A DNA stretch of 64,000 bases from Dehalococcoidia bacterium (GTDB taxonomy: Bacteria; Chloroflexota; Dehalococcoidia; SM23-28-2; RBG-16-64-32). Both the position numbers and the translations under genes were made by a program. Positions within the stretch are counted from its first letter, which is position 1. The number at the start of each line of letters is the position of its first letter. The notes under the pieces are model-generated. The model did no database searches. It saw only the letters and a program-made list of their open reading frames with translations, and was not told the origin of the DNA. Location of the stretch: positions 1 through 64,000 of the forward strand of contig JAUSFE010000060.1 of assembly GCA_030649945.1 (NCBI GenBank), read 5' to 3'. Shown here piece after piece: positions 15,308-24,344 of the stretch.

Positions 15308-16078
15308 ATGACGAAAAGGCTAATCGTAGCCCTGCTGGGTGTGGTCGTCGTCGGAGCCGGCATGGCCGTCTTCGCGGCCAACACCGCTCAGTGGGTCAAC
15401 GTACAGGCCCGTGTAGAGAAGGAGATCGAGATCGCGTGTGTCGTGAGGGGCCCCACCGGGGGTCCCGACTGGGTTGTCCACCCGAACAACTGCGACTTCG
15501 GCGTCGTATTCCCGGAGAACCTGCACGAGCGGAACGTCGAGGTGACGACGAGCAATAGCTTCCAGAACAACCAACAGTACAAGTCGGCGATCCTCTACTG
15601 GTTGCTCTGGGAGTGCAAGCAGTACTCCGACGGCCGCGACCTTGACGGAGACGATGTCGGCGACTGCCGGGTGGACGCGCCGACCCCTCACGGGCTCACG
15701 TACGACACCAGCGAGGCCAAGTGGGTCCATAGCGACGAGGAGCTGGACGACGGGATCCGCGACTACATCAACATCGTCCCCAGCAGCGCCGCGTGCTCCA
15801 GCACCTACACCGGCCCCACATTCGGGGTGAAGCACATCGAGGGGATCTACGACGGCACCGTGACTTGGACCGCGCCGAAGTGCTTCTACGACCTGCACTT
15901 CTCGCCGCCGGCCTGCACGGGACACTGGAACCCACAGACGGATCCCGGTACCGACCCGAAGGAGGTCGACTGCGAGGAGGTGACCTTTGATCGGGACCCG
16001 CAGAAGTGGGACCGCTGGGCCGACATCGGCGACGACCTGAAGATCCAGGTCTACGACTTCCTCACGGAGATACCATGA
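15308..16078 (+). CDS. TasA/camelysin-like secreted protein (putative SipW substrate)
   Basis: 256 residues. The N-terminus (MTKRLIVALLGVVVVGAGMAVFAANTAQWVNV) is a short signal sequence of the kind processed by SipW-like peptidases, cleaved near FAA-NTA. The mature region shows a beta-sandwich pattern with CNFGV-like and ENLHERNVEVTTSNSF strands and seven or more cysteines (for example LLWECKQYS, KCFYDLHF, PPACTGHW), suggesting disulfides. It ends in an acidic tail. In Bacillus, TasA and camelysin depend on SipW and form matrix fibres; here the link rests on signal-peptide type and on the neighbouring peptidase, not on strong sequence similarity. It has the strongest ribosome site in the cluster, so it is probably abundant. 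Confidence 0.6.
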   Translation: MTKRLIVALLGVVVVGAGMAVFAANTAQWVNVQARVEKEIEIACVVRGPTGGPDWVVHPNNCDFGVVFPENLHERNVEVTTSNSFQNNQQYKSAILYWLLWECKQYSDGRDLDGDDVGDCRVDAPTPHGLTYDTSEAKWVHSDEELDDGIRDYINIVPSSAACSSTYTGPTFGVKHIEGIYDGTVTWTAPKCFYDLHFSPPACTGHWNPQTDPGTDPKEVDCEEVTFDRDPQKWDRWADIGDDLKIQVYDFLTEIP

Positions 16079-16099
16079 GGGTAAGGACCTAAGGGCGCG

Positions 16100-16124
16100 C
16101 CCGGCGGTTCCTCCCGCCGCCGGG
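16100..16124 (+). promoter_or_regulatory. Hairpin downstream of the TasA-like gene
   Basis: A perfect stem, CCCGGCGG (16100-16107) with CCGCCGGG (16117-16124), 21 bp after the stop and without a T tract. It may limit 3' decay or reduce read-through into the peptidase gene. Confidence 0.5.
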
Positions 16125-16207
16125 CAACCGCTCTGTCGGGCCGCAGAGTTGATCGGCTCCGCGCCTGACAGCACAACCGAGAAGAGGTGAGGGGAAGGAC
16201 GGACAAG

Positions 16208-16738
16208 GTGACCGAGAAAACGTTAAATGGCGGCCGCCCAGCAGGCTGGGTGGGTAGACTGGCTGACCTGTGGGCCTCGCTGGCCCGGCGCTGGCCGCGC
16301 TGGCTCCGGCTCCACCTGCCCAGGCTCAAGCTGTGGCAGTTGGCCATCGTCGGCATCCCCCTGCTAATGTTTGTGCTTTGGCTGACCGCGGCCGCCAGGT
16401 CGACCTCGACCTATTCAGCCTCCGTGCTGGTAACGGAGACCAGGCACGGCATCGCGGACCCGAAGTCGCTGTTCGACTTCGGCGACCTTCCCCCGACTGC
16501 CTCGATAGACCACAAGCTGACCCTCAAGAACGATGGCAAAGTGGACACCTACGTCATGATCGGAGTGTTCGGCGGCATAAGGGACTTCCTGAACATCGAG
16601 GACGCTTTCTTCAGCTTAAAGCCCGGCGAGGAACGCCAGATCCTCGTGAAGCTTTCCTTGCCGGCCACGGCGGAGCCCGGGAAAGAATACAGCGGTAGGG
16701 TAGTCATCACGCGCCTGCCGTTTTGGGCCCCCTGGTGA
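16208..16738 (+). CDS. Membrane-anchored beta-sandwich protein of the SipW cluster
   Basis: 176 residues from the GTG at 16208 (GGGGAAGGA upstream); GTG 16187 is an alternative. A basic amphipathic N-terminus (~15-50) leads into one membrane helix (LWQLAIVGIPLLMFVLWLT, ~50-68). A short extracellular domain with the pattern FDFGDLPPTASIDHKLTLKN and LKPGEERQILVKLSLP follows. The x-L-x-P-G/T ... N-x-G-x-x-x-x-x-V arrangement recalls the beta-sandwich of TasA-type and Ig-like surface proteins. It may be a basal anchor or pilot, as TapA is for TasA, but there is no sequence identity to support that directly. Only 1 bp separates it from the peptidase gene. Confidence 0.55.
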   Translation: MTEKTLNGGRPAGWVGRLADLWASLARRWPRWLRLHLPRLKLWQLAIVGIPLLMFVLWLTAAARSTSTYSASVLVTETRHGIADPKSLFDFGDLPPTASIDHKLTLKNDGKVDTYVMIGVFGGIRDFLNIEDAFFSLKPGEERQILVKLSLPATAEPGKEYSGRVVITRLPFWAPW

Positions 16739-16739
16739 C

Positions 16740-18773
16740 ATGAGCCAACTGCTCTTCGCGGCCTGGATTATCGCGGGCGCCGTCCTGGTCCTCCCTCTCG
16801 GCCTGTTCCTCCGGTTGGGACGCCGGTTGGTAGGACGCGGCCGCGCCCTTCGCCGCAGTGCCGTCCCGGCGGCTCTCGCCTTCGCCCCGGAGGAACAGGC
16901 GGCATTCCCTTATTCAGGCTATGCCGGGGCGGCAGACTTCAGCCTGCCGGTGGCTGTGGCTCCGGAGCAGGCCACCGCCCGCCCGATCCGTGGCCTCAGG
17001 CACCGTTTCGCCCCCATGCTGAGTTTCCTAATCTACGTTGCCTTCATCGCCGGAGCCATCTACTACGTCCCTCAGATCCTCTCCTGGGCCCTCGATACGC
17101 CCCATCCAATGGCGGCGGTGTCGTCGCAGTCCATGTGGCCGACCCTCAAGAAGGGCGACCTGATCTTCCTCGAGGGCGTCGACAAGCCTGACGACCTTCA
17201 GGTGGGCGACATCATCGCCTTCCAACACCCCAAGGGCATCACCGTCCACCGGATTCTGGAGATCAAAGGCGATATCATCACGACAAAGGGCGATGGCAAC
17301 CCTGCAGAGGACAAGGCCATCCGTTTCGACCAGGTGGTGGGCCGCGTGCTCACAGTAGGCGGCCGCCTGGCGAGGGTGCCATGGGTGGGGAGCATCGCCA
17401 GCCTGTTCGGCTCCCTCGCGACCCGCCCTGATCAGACCCAGGAAGAGCAGAAGCTCTCGGCTGGCGAGCCGAGTGAGACTTTGGCTGGACCGGGCGCCGA
17501 TTTGGCTGCGGGCGAGCAAACTCTTCCCGGCGGGGCAGTCAACGCCTCCCCTGGCGTCATGGAGCTGGCGAGCGTGGACAGCGCGGGCAACCAGGCTGAC
17601 GGTCCCAGCACCTTCCCTGCCATCAGCGCCGACGGGCGTTTCGTCGCCTTCGCCTCCGACGCGAGCAACCTTGTGGCTGGCGACAGCAACCGCCAAAGCG
17701 ATGTCTTCGTCCACGACCGGCAGACGGGGGCCACGGAGCGGGTGAGCGTCGATAGCTCCGGCAACCAGGCCAACGGTGGCAGCTCGGAGCCCGCCGTCAG
17801 CGCCGATGGCCGCTATGTCGCCTTCGTTTCGGCCGCCAGCAACCTGGTGGCGGGCGACAGCAACAGCCAAAGCGATGTCTTCGTCCGCGACCGCCAGACC
17901 GGCGTTACCGAGCGCGCGAGCGTGGACAGCGACGGCAGCCAGGGCAACGGTGGCAGCGAAGCCCCTGCCATCAGCGGCGACGGGCGATTCATCGCCTTCG
18001 TTTCCGCCGCCAGCAACCTGGTGCCGGGGGACAGCAGCGGCCAGAGCGATGTCTTCGTCCGCGACCGCCAGACCGGCGCCACCGAGCGCGTGAGCGTGGA
18101 CAGCGCCGGCAACCAGGCCAATGGCAGCAGCGACACGCCCGCCATTAGCGGCGACGGGCGGTTCATCGCCTTCGTTTCCGCCGCCAGCAACCTGATACCC
18201 GGGGACACCAAGGGCCACAGCGACGTGTTCGTCCACGACCGCCAAACGGGCACCACGGAGCGAGTAAGCGTGGGCACGGGCGGCGGCGAGGGCGATGGCA
18301 GCAGCGACGGGCCTGCCATTAGCGCCGATGGCCGTTTCGTCGCCTTTCAGTCCAAGGCGAGGAATCTCGTGCCCAGGGACTTCAACCGCGACCAGGATAT
18401 CTTTGTCCGCGACCGGCAAACGGGCACCACGCAGCGGGTCAGCGTGGACAGCGCCGGCAACCAGGCCAACAATTCCACCAGCGCGCCGGCCATCAGCGGC
18501 GACGGCCGCTTCGTCGCCTTTCAGGGGGGCCAGAGCAATCTGGTGCCCGGCGATACCAACCGCTTCCAGGATGTGTTCGTCCACGACCATCAGACCGGCG
18601 CCACGGAGCAGGTGAGCGTGGACAGCGCCGGCTACCAGGGGAACGACCACAGCGGCCTGCCGGCCATCAGCGGCGACGGCCGCTTTGTCGCCTTCTGGTC
18701 GTATGCAAACAACCTGGTGGCCGGAGACGGCAACGTATCCCAGGATGTGTTCGTCCGAGGCCCCAACGACTAG
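16740..18773 (+). CDS. SipW-like signal peptidase I fused to a seven-repeat beta-propeller
   Basis: 677 residues. A membrane helix at ~3-25 and another at ~93-116 precede an S26-family peptidase domain. That domain has Ser131 (SQSMWPTLKKGD), His170 (GITVHRILEIKGD) and Asp185 (TTKGDGN), the Ser/His/Asp set of ER-, archaeal- and SipW-type peptidases, in place of Ser/Lys. After a linker (~225-275), seven repeats of about 58 residues follow (PAISADGRFVAFASDASNLV ... DVFVHDRQTGATERV pattern), a TolB/PD40-like propeller filling the rest. Peptidase and propeller should both face outside. Fusion of a signal peptidase to a propeller is unusual; it may recruit substrates or matrix. Last gene of the cluster, separated by 1 bp from the previous one. 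Confidence 0.85.
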   Translation: MSQLLFAAWIIAGAVLVLPLGLFLRLGRRLVGRGRALRRSAVPAALAFAPEEQAAFPYSGYAGAADFSLPVAVAPEQATARPIRGLRHRFAPMLSFLIYVAFIAGAIYYVPQILSWALDTPHPMAAVSSQSMWPTLKKGDLIFLEGVDKPDDLQVGDIIAFQHPKGITVHRILEIKGDIITTKGDGNPAEDKAIRFDQVVGRVLTVGGRLARVPWVGSIASLFGSLATRPDQTQEEQKLSAGEPSETLAGPGADLAAGEQTLPGGAVNASPGVMELASVDSAGNQADGPSTFPAISADGRFVAFASDASNLVAGDSNRQSDVFVHDRQTGATERVSVDSSGNQANGGSSEPAVSADGRYVAFVSAASNLVAGDSNSQSDVFVRDRQTGVTERASVDSDGSQGNGGSEAPAISGDGRFIAFVSAASNLVPGDSSGQSDVFVRDRQTGATERVSVDSAGNQANGSSDTPAISGDGRFIAFVSAASNLIPGDTKGHSDVFVHDRQTGTTERVSVGTGGGEGDGSSDGPAISADGRFVAFQSKARNLVPRDFNRDQDIFVRDRQTGTTQRVSVDSAGNQANNSTSAPAISGDGRFVAFQGGQSNLVPGDTNRFQDVFVHDHQTGATEQVSVDSAGYQGNDHSGLPAISGDGRFVAFWSYANNLVAGDGNVSQDVFVRGPND

Positions 18774-18907
18774 CAGCGCCCACCTGGGGAATTTGGGCGT
18801 AATCTTGGTGCTGCTGGCGGGAGCCGCGTTTCCGGGAGACAACGCCTTCCTGGTCTCCGTCAGGTAGATCGCTTGACGGGCCGGGCAGTTGCGGCCTTGC
18901 CCCGTCT

Positions 18908-20182
18908 CTACGCCGGCAGCAGCCCCAGCAGCGCCTCTTCCTTCACGTCCGGCCCCACGACGGCCAGCGCCACCTTCTCCTGCCGCAGCACCCGCTGCGC
19001 CACCCGCATCAGGTCTTCGGGGCCGGCCGCGCGCAGCCTCTCCACCACGCTCTCGATGGGCTCGATCTCGCCCAGCGTGAGCAGGCTTTCGCCGGCGCGC
19101 TGGCCCAGCGCCATCGCCGTCTCCAGGCTCAGGCGGAAGCTGCCGACCGTGTAGTCGCGCGCCTTCTGCAGCTCGTCGCCGCCCACGGGCTCCTGCGTCA
19201 GCTTCTCCAGCTCCGCGAGGATGACCTTCACCGCTTCCGGCACGTTCTCCGGCGAGACGCCCGCCGCGATGCTGAGCATGCCGGTGTCCGCGTAGCGGCT
19301 GACGCCGGAGCCGATGGAGTACGCCAGGCCCCGCCGCTCGCGCACTTCCTTGAACAGCCGCGAGCTCATCCCCCGGCCGAGGAGCGAGTTGAGGACCATG
19401 AGCGCGTAGCGGTCCGGGTCGAGGCGGGGCAGGGCGGGGATGCCCAGCGCCACGTTCGCCTGGGTGATGGGGCGGGACTCGCCGATGACGCGCCGGGCCG
19501 GGATGGCCCCGTTGACCGGCCGCACCGCCGGCGCCGGCGGGCCGCCCCCGGGCTCGAAGTGCCGCCCGGCGAGAGACATCACCTCTTTGTGTGTGATGTT
19601 GCCCGCCACGCTGACGACGATGTTGGGCGAGCCGTACCAGGCGCCGATCCAGTCCTTGAAGTCCTGCTGCTGGAGCTTGGCCACCGTCTCTTCGCTGCCC
19701 GCGGTGGACCAGCCCATCTGGTGATCGCCGTAGACCGCGCGGCCCAGCAGCTCGCTCACCCAGGCGCCGGGCTGGTCCTGCGTGCGGCGGATCTCCTGCT
19801 GGACAACGGAGCGCTCGCGGTCTATCTCCTCGGGGTCCAGGAGGGCGTTGCGCAGCATGTCGGCGAGGACGTCCACGGCAGTCTCCGCCTGGTCGAAGGG
19901 GACGTGGTTCCAGTAACAGGTCAGCTCCTTCGAGGTGTAGGCGTTGAGGACGCCGCCCGCACCCTCGATGGCCTCCGCGACGGCGATGGCCGTGGGGCGC
20001 CGGGGCGTGCCCTTGAACATCATGTGCTCCAGGAAGTGCGCCAGCCCCTTCGTGCGCTCGTCCTCGCCGCGGGAGCCGGCCCCCACGAACATGTTCACGC
20101 TGACGGACTGGGCGGTGGGCAGGGGCGTGGTGACGACGCGCAGGCCGCCGTTTAGTTCGCTGATTTCGGGGGCGATGGTCAT
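18908..20182 (-). CDS. M16 family zinc metallopeptidase
   Basis: 424 residues from the ATG at 20182, which has GGAGG upstream (an upstream extension of the frame is not credible). The inverted zinc motif HFLEH (His49, Glu52, His53) and the distal Glu near 130 (VVQQEIRRTQD) are intact, so it should be catalytically active. The C-terminal half has the RRGLAYSIGSGV motif of the second M16 domain. Relatives are processing peptidases that clip short peptides; bacterial ones of this size act as dimers. It is convergent with the SipW cluster. A 120-bp fragment of a paralogue's 5' end survives at 27155-27274. Confidence 0.93.
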   Translation of the reverse strand: MTIAPEISELNGGLRVVTTPLPTAQSVSVNMFVGAGSRGEDERTKGLAHFLEHMMFKGTPRRPTAIAVAEAIEGAGGVLNAYTSKELTCYWNHVPFDQAETAVDVLADMLRNALLDPEEIDRERSVVQQEIRRTQDQPGAWVSELLGRAVYGDHQMGWSTAGSEETVAKLQQQDFKDWIGAWYGSPNIVVSVAGNITHKEVMSLAGRHFEPGGGPPAPAVRPVNGAIPARRVIGESRPITQANVALGIPALPRLDPDRYALMVLNSLLGRGMSSRLFKEVRERRGLAYSIGSGVSRYADTGMLSIAAGVSPENVPEAVKVILAELEKLTQEPVGGDELQKARDYTVGSFRLSLETAMALGQRAGESLLTLGEIEPIESVVERLRAAGPEDLMRVAQRVLRQEKVALAVVGPDVKEEALLGLLPA

Positions 20183-20398
20183 GCTACCTCCGGATGGGCG
20201 TGGGGTCTGCGTACAGTATACGGTTGCGCTAGGAGTTGGGGCGACCGGCCGGTAGCCCCTACGCCACCGGCGGCACGAGAGGCGGAGTTTGTTTGGCAAA
20301 ACAGGTGTGGGGAAGGGATAGCGGAGGGGCGATACGAGAATAGCGACGCCGGAATAGAGGGGCATAAATGGGAGGTCACGGACAGTTGCGCCCAGCCC

Positions 20399-23392
20399 CT
20401 ACTCCAGCAGCTCCGCCACCAGCCGGTCGATCTCCCCCGCGACGCCGTCCTCTCGTAGCGCCGCCCGGATGCGCTGCCGCGCCCGCACGAAGTGCTCGCC
20501 TTCCCGCAGTTCCACCCGCGCGGCCACTTGCTCCGCTCGCGCGCCCGCCCGGGCCAGCCGCTGGTGCAGCCGGTTCCCGTGCTCGAACTTCGGGATCGGC
20601 AGCGAGAACATGACCTTGTCAAAGTGGCGCGCGCCCCACTGGCCACGCGCCTGGAGCGCCTCCACGCGCGACCGCGCCGTCTCGCTGTTCAGGATGGCCT
20701 CCAGATATCGGCCCTCTGCTTCTGACCCTACCGCTGCCCAGTATGCGGTGTTCTCAACCATCGCGGTTCCCCCGCGAATCACGACCGCCGCCGGAAGAGT
20801 CCCCGCCTTGCTGTACATCACGCGGAGCGGGGCGGGCGGCAGTTGGGCCGAGAGCTTGCCGTAGTAGTCGATCTGATCCTGAAACGTCATCCCCGACCGC
20901 CCGTGTTGCCTCCAGAGCGCCTCGGCCTGTGCCAGCCAGCGGGACAGCCCCGTGTGGCCCTTCAACTGGGCAGCGCCGGAATCCAGGAGCTCGCGCCCGT
21001 CCCACGGGATGACCGCCAGCGCCGGACGGAGCAGCCGGAACGGGGCGATGGACTCCCCCAGGTACAGCTCCCGCAGGAAGCCCGCCTCCACGCTCTCCCG
21101 CAGCGGCGGCAGGTCCTTCCATGGTTGTTTCTCCAGGTTTGTCCGGCGACTCTGTACCACCGGCGCCGCAAGGGTAGAACCCACCCGCCCGGCCCGCGGC
21201 ACCTTCTCCACCACGCAGAGCACCCGCGGGAATATCGTGGCTCCGTTGCGGAATTCGTGCCCGTACGGCGAAGTGCCCTCGCCGTCACCGACAGCGGGCC
21301 ACGGCTCTTCCCGCCAGGTCAGGTGTTTGGCCGCCTCTTGCGGGCTCGCGTCGCGACGAGGCAGCGTTCCCGACGCCGCCAGTACCGTCGCCGGCAGCAC
21401 CGGGCCAGTGCCGCCAATCGACCGCAACTCGCCGATCAACACGCACGAGGGTACCGGGAACAGGGGCTGGACATCCTCCGGGAAGGCCCACGCCTCCACG
21501 AAGCGCAGGAACGTGATCCGCTCGGCGGATTTGGCCCGCTGCCGGCCGAAGACACCCCGCCTAAACCCCTCGAACTGTCGGCGGCTCATCGCCGCGTAAG
21601 GCATCACGAAGGCTATGACTCCTGTCCGCAGGAAATACAGTTCTACGCAGCGGGCGAAGAAATAGGCCGAGAGGTCCTGCTGCGTCGCTACCTTCCCTCC
21701 GGCCCAGATGCCGCGCTCTTCGCAGGCTGCCTTGAACGCCTTCTGAGTTTCCTTTGACATGTAGCGATAGGAGAGCCACGGCGGGTTTCCGATAATAACG
21801 TCCGCCCGCTCGGCCTCCCGCGACAGCCACGCCGGACGCACGAGGTTGCGCGCAACGAATCCCCAGATGTGGTTCCGTCCGGCCTTCCGCAGGCGTCGCA
21901 GTTGTTCATACGTGCTCCCGAGAATGCGGACGTCGCCGCCGCTCAGCGTGTTCAGTCCCTTCAACCACCCGGCGATCGCGTCCCCCTGGGCGTCTTGCTC
22001 GCTCAGCATCAGCATCCGGCTGATGACCGAGTCGAAGAGCGCCGGGTCCTGCGCCACCACAAACGGGAAATGGAGGGGCTGCGATTCTTCAGGGACGTTG
22101 ATCTGCACCTCCCGCGCCGTCATGAACCCGCTGGTGTCCCACTGGAGCGAGTCCCCCATGTACACGGGGATCGACAGTTCCGCGGGCCGGTCAGGCAGGC
22201 GGTCCTCCCCGAGCGCCAGCAGGTACGTCACGCGCGCTATCTGTACAGCTACCGGGTGCACATCGATTCCGCGCACGCGATCGCAGCACTTTGCCAGCGC
22301 TTCCCGGTTGGGCATTCCCGCTGTGTCCGCGGCGGCGAGCAAGCGCCGTACCGCGTGGAACAGGAACGTGCCCGAGCCGCATGCGGGGTCCAGGACTCGC
22401 TGCTCCAGCGGCCGTTCGATGGCTCGCTCGCACATCTTCGCAGCCAGCCAGTCCGGAGTGTAGTACTCCCCGAGGTCGTGCCGTTGCTCCGGGTCTATCA
22501 GCGACTCGTACAGCCCCTTCAGCACGTCGGTCTCGACATCACGCAGCCGGAAACGCGCAGCCTGCGCCGCGATGCGCCCCACCAGGTCCGCGCCCCGCTC
22601 CGCCGCCAGGGGCCAATCAAAGAAGTCTGACTCGACTACGCCGGTGATGCCCACCTCGGTAAACCTCTGGCCGGAGAGCAGGCCGGCGGGCTCTGGCATG
22701 TCGAGGCCCAGCACGTGTACCGCCATTGTCTTTGCTACAACCGTGAGGTAGGTGTGCTGAAAGAACAGGTCGTCCGCGTCCACCGGTGCCCCGTACACGC
22801 GCTCAAGCATCCGTGCCCACAGGTCGCGCTTGAGCCGGACGTCCGGGTGGTCCTTGACCTCGTCCCAGAGCTGCGCCAGGTCGCCCCGAGCCCGGTGCCA
22901 CGCGATGCTGGACCGGCCGAGCTCGCTGCGCACGGTATCTGGGTCCGGCGGCAGGTCTGTGGATACGGCCACGGCGGCCGCGAGCCACACGAGGAGCTTC
23001 TGCGCTTCGTCCGCTGACGCGGAATGTGTCGCCAGTTCGCGGAGGTCGCCCCGCCGGAGCTCATACGCGCAGTAGGTAGCCCCGTCCGTCGCTATCCCTA
23101 CGAACCGCTCGCCGGTGTCGGCCTCGCGCTGGCTCAGGTAGCGGGACAACTGGGCCTCCGCGTCGCCCCTCTCCCGGCGAAGGTTGCTCTTGAACTCGAA
23201 GACCGTGCGGCCCAGAAGGGCGTCTGCCTTGCCATGAACCTCCGGGAGCGGCAGTTCGAAGTGTATCTCTGTGCTGCGCGCCTCCAGGCCTTCGGTCAGC
23301 AGTTGGTGGATCAGCGCGGAGACCTTCGGATGCCCCGGGCGCGAGGCAAGCTGCGCGACGATTTCCTGCAGGGCGGCGTGGGCCAGGGCCAT
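20399..23392 (-). CDS. Single-chain type IIG-like restriction-modification enzyme
   Basis: 997 residues. An N-terminal PD-(D/E)xK nuclease-like stretch has Asp57, Glu66 and Lys68 (GKADALL ... VFEFKSNL). Then come a helical region, an N6-adenine methyltransferase with motif I DPACGSGTF (335-343) and motif IV NPPW (536-539), and a C-terminal ~300 residues expected to recognise the target sequence. DLGEYYTPDWLA just before motif I is typical of Eco57I/type IIG enzymes. One polypeptide should methylate adenine and cut unmodified DNA, serving as phage defence. No separate specificity or restriction gene is adjacent. Confidence 0.85.
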   Translation of the reverse strand: MALAHAALQEIVAQLASRPGHPKVSALIHQLLTEGLEARSTEIHFELPLPEVHGKADALLGRTVFEFKSNLRRERGDAEAQLSRYLSQREADTGERFVGIATDGATYCAYELRRGDLRELATHSASADEAQKLLVWLAAAVAVSTDLPPDPDTVRSELGRSSIAWHRARGDLAQLWDEVKDHPDVRLKRDLWARMLERVYGAPVDADDLFFQHTYLTVVAKTMAVHVLGLDMPEPAGLLSGQRFTEVGITGVVESDFFDWPLAAERGADLVGRIAAQAARFRLRDVETDVLKGLYESLIDPEQRHDLGEYYTPDWLAAKMCERAIERPLEQRVLDPACGSGTFLFHAVRRLLAAADTAGMPNREALAKCCDRVRGIDVHPVAVQIARVTYLLALGEDRLPDRPAELSIPVYMGDSLQWDTSGFMTAREVQINVPEESQPLHFPFVVAQDPALFDSVISRMLMLSEQDAQGDAIAGWLKGLNTLSGGDVRILGSTYEQLRRLRKAGRNHIWGFVARNLVRPAWLSREAERADVIIGNPPWLSYRYMSKETQKAFKAACEERGIWAGGKVATQQDLSAYFFARCVELYFLRTGVIAFVMPYAAMSRRQFEGFRRGVFGRQRAKSAERITFLRFVEAWAFPEDVQPLFPVPSCVLIGELRSIGGTGPVLPATVLAASGTLPRRDASPQEAAKHLTWREEPWPAVGDGEGTSPYGHEFRNGATIFPRVLCVVEKVPRAGRVGSTLAAPVVQSRRTNLEKQPWKDLPPLRESVEAGFLRELYLGESIAPFRLLRPALAVIPWDGRELLDSGAAQLKGHTGLSRWLAQAEALWRQHGRSGMTFQDQIDYYGKLSAQLPPAPLRVMYSKAGTLPAAVVIRGGTAMVENTAYWAAVGSEAEGRYLEAILNSETARSRVEALQARGQWGARHFDKVMFSLPIPKFEHGNRLHQRLARAGARAEQVAARVELREGEHFVRARQRIRAALREDGVAGEIDRLVAELLE

Positions 23393-23540
23393 CTTGCCCC
23401 GATTCTACGCTGCCCAGCCGGGAGCGCCAACCGTCATCGGTGCGGACGAGACGCCCCCCTCGTCGGTGGATTGGGCCTGTCCTGAGCCGCGCCGAGGGCT
23501 TGGCCTGCGCAGTTCGACGATGCCGCCCGCGCCGGTAGAC

Positions 23541-24176
23541 TTACTTGTTGGGCTGTGGAGTCATCCGGAGGTACGGCTTCAACTCCTTATAGCCCCGGGG
23601 GAACATCTTGTCGGCTTCCTCGTTCGTGATGGAGGGCAGGATGACCACGTCGTCTCCGTCCTTCCAGTTCACCGGCGTTGCCACCTTCTCGTACTCGGTA
23701 AGCTGGAGCGAGTCGATGACCCTGAGGATTTCGTCAAAGTTCCTCCCCGTGGGTGCGGGATAGGTGAGCGTAAGGCGAACCTTCTTCTTCGGGTCGATGA
23801 TGAAGACGGAGCGCACGGTCGCGGTGGAGTCCGCGTTTGGGTGGATCATGCCGTAAAGCTCCGAGACGCTACGGTCGGCGTCCGCGAGCAGCGGGAAGTT
23901 CAGACGCGCGCCCTGTGTTTCGGCGATGTCATCCGCCCAGCCCTTGTGCTTGTCGAGAGGGTCGACGCTTAGACCGATGACCTTGGTCTTGCGCTTGGCG
24001 AACTCGTCCTTGAGGTGGGCGACCATGCCCAGTTCGGTGGTACAGACTGGCGTAAAGTCGGCGGGGTGTGAGAACAGGACACCCCAGCTATCGCCAAGCC
24101 ATTCATGGAAGCGAATGGTGCCTTCGGTTGATTCCTGGGTGAAATCAGGAGCCGGGTCTCCGAGCTGTAAGAACAC
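23541..24176 (-). CDS. 1-Cys peroxiredoxin (Prx6 type)
   Basis: 211 residues from the GTG at 24176, which has AAGGAG seven bases upstream; the ATG at 24221 lacks a ribosome site and adds 15 residues not seen in the family. LGDPAPDF at the N-terminus and FSHPADFTPVCTTELG carry the peroxidatic Cys. The long C-terminal arm (TPVNWKDGDDVVILPSI, then MFPRGYKELKPYLR) is the Prx6 signature. It reduces hydrogen peroxide and alkyl or lipid peroxides in the cytosol. Neighbouring flavoprotein genes run in the same direction. Confidence 0.95.
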   Translation of the reverse strand: MFLQLGDPAPDFTQESTEGTIRFHEWLGDSWGVLFSHPADFTPVCTTELGMVAHLKDEFAKRKTKVIGLSVDPLDKHKGWADDIAETQGARLNFPLLADADRSVSELYGMIHPNADSTATVRSVFIIDPKKKVRLTLTYPAPTGRNFDEILRVIDSLQLTEYEKVATPVNWKDGDDVVILPSITNEEADKMFPRGYKELKPYLRMTPQPNK

Positions 24177-24344
24177 GAGGAGTCTCCTTCCGAACGCGTA
24201 GTGGGATGCGTGGTTGGGCATACGTCAGAGGCCTGTACCGCGGCACCTCCTTTCATGACTGCTACCCCAGGGGGGCTATAGCTGGTCGTCGTCGTACAAA
24301 TCCGCCGGGCGCGAGCGAAGGTGGCGCTGACAGCGGTCCGGCGC

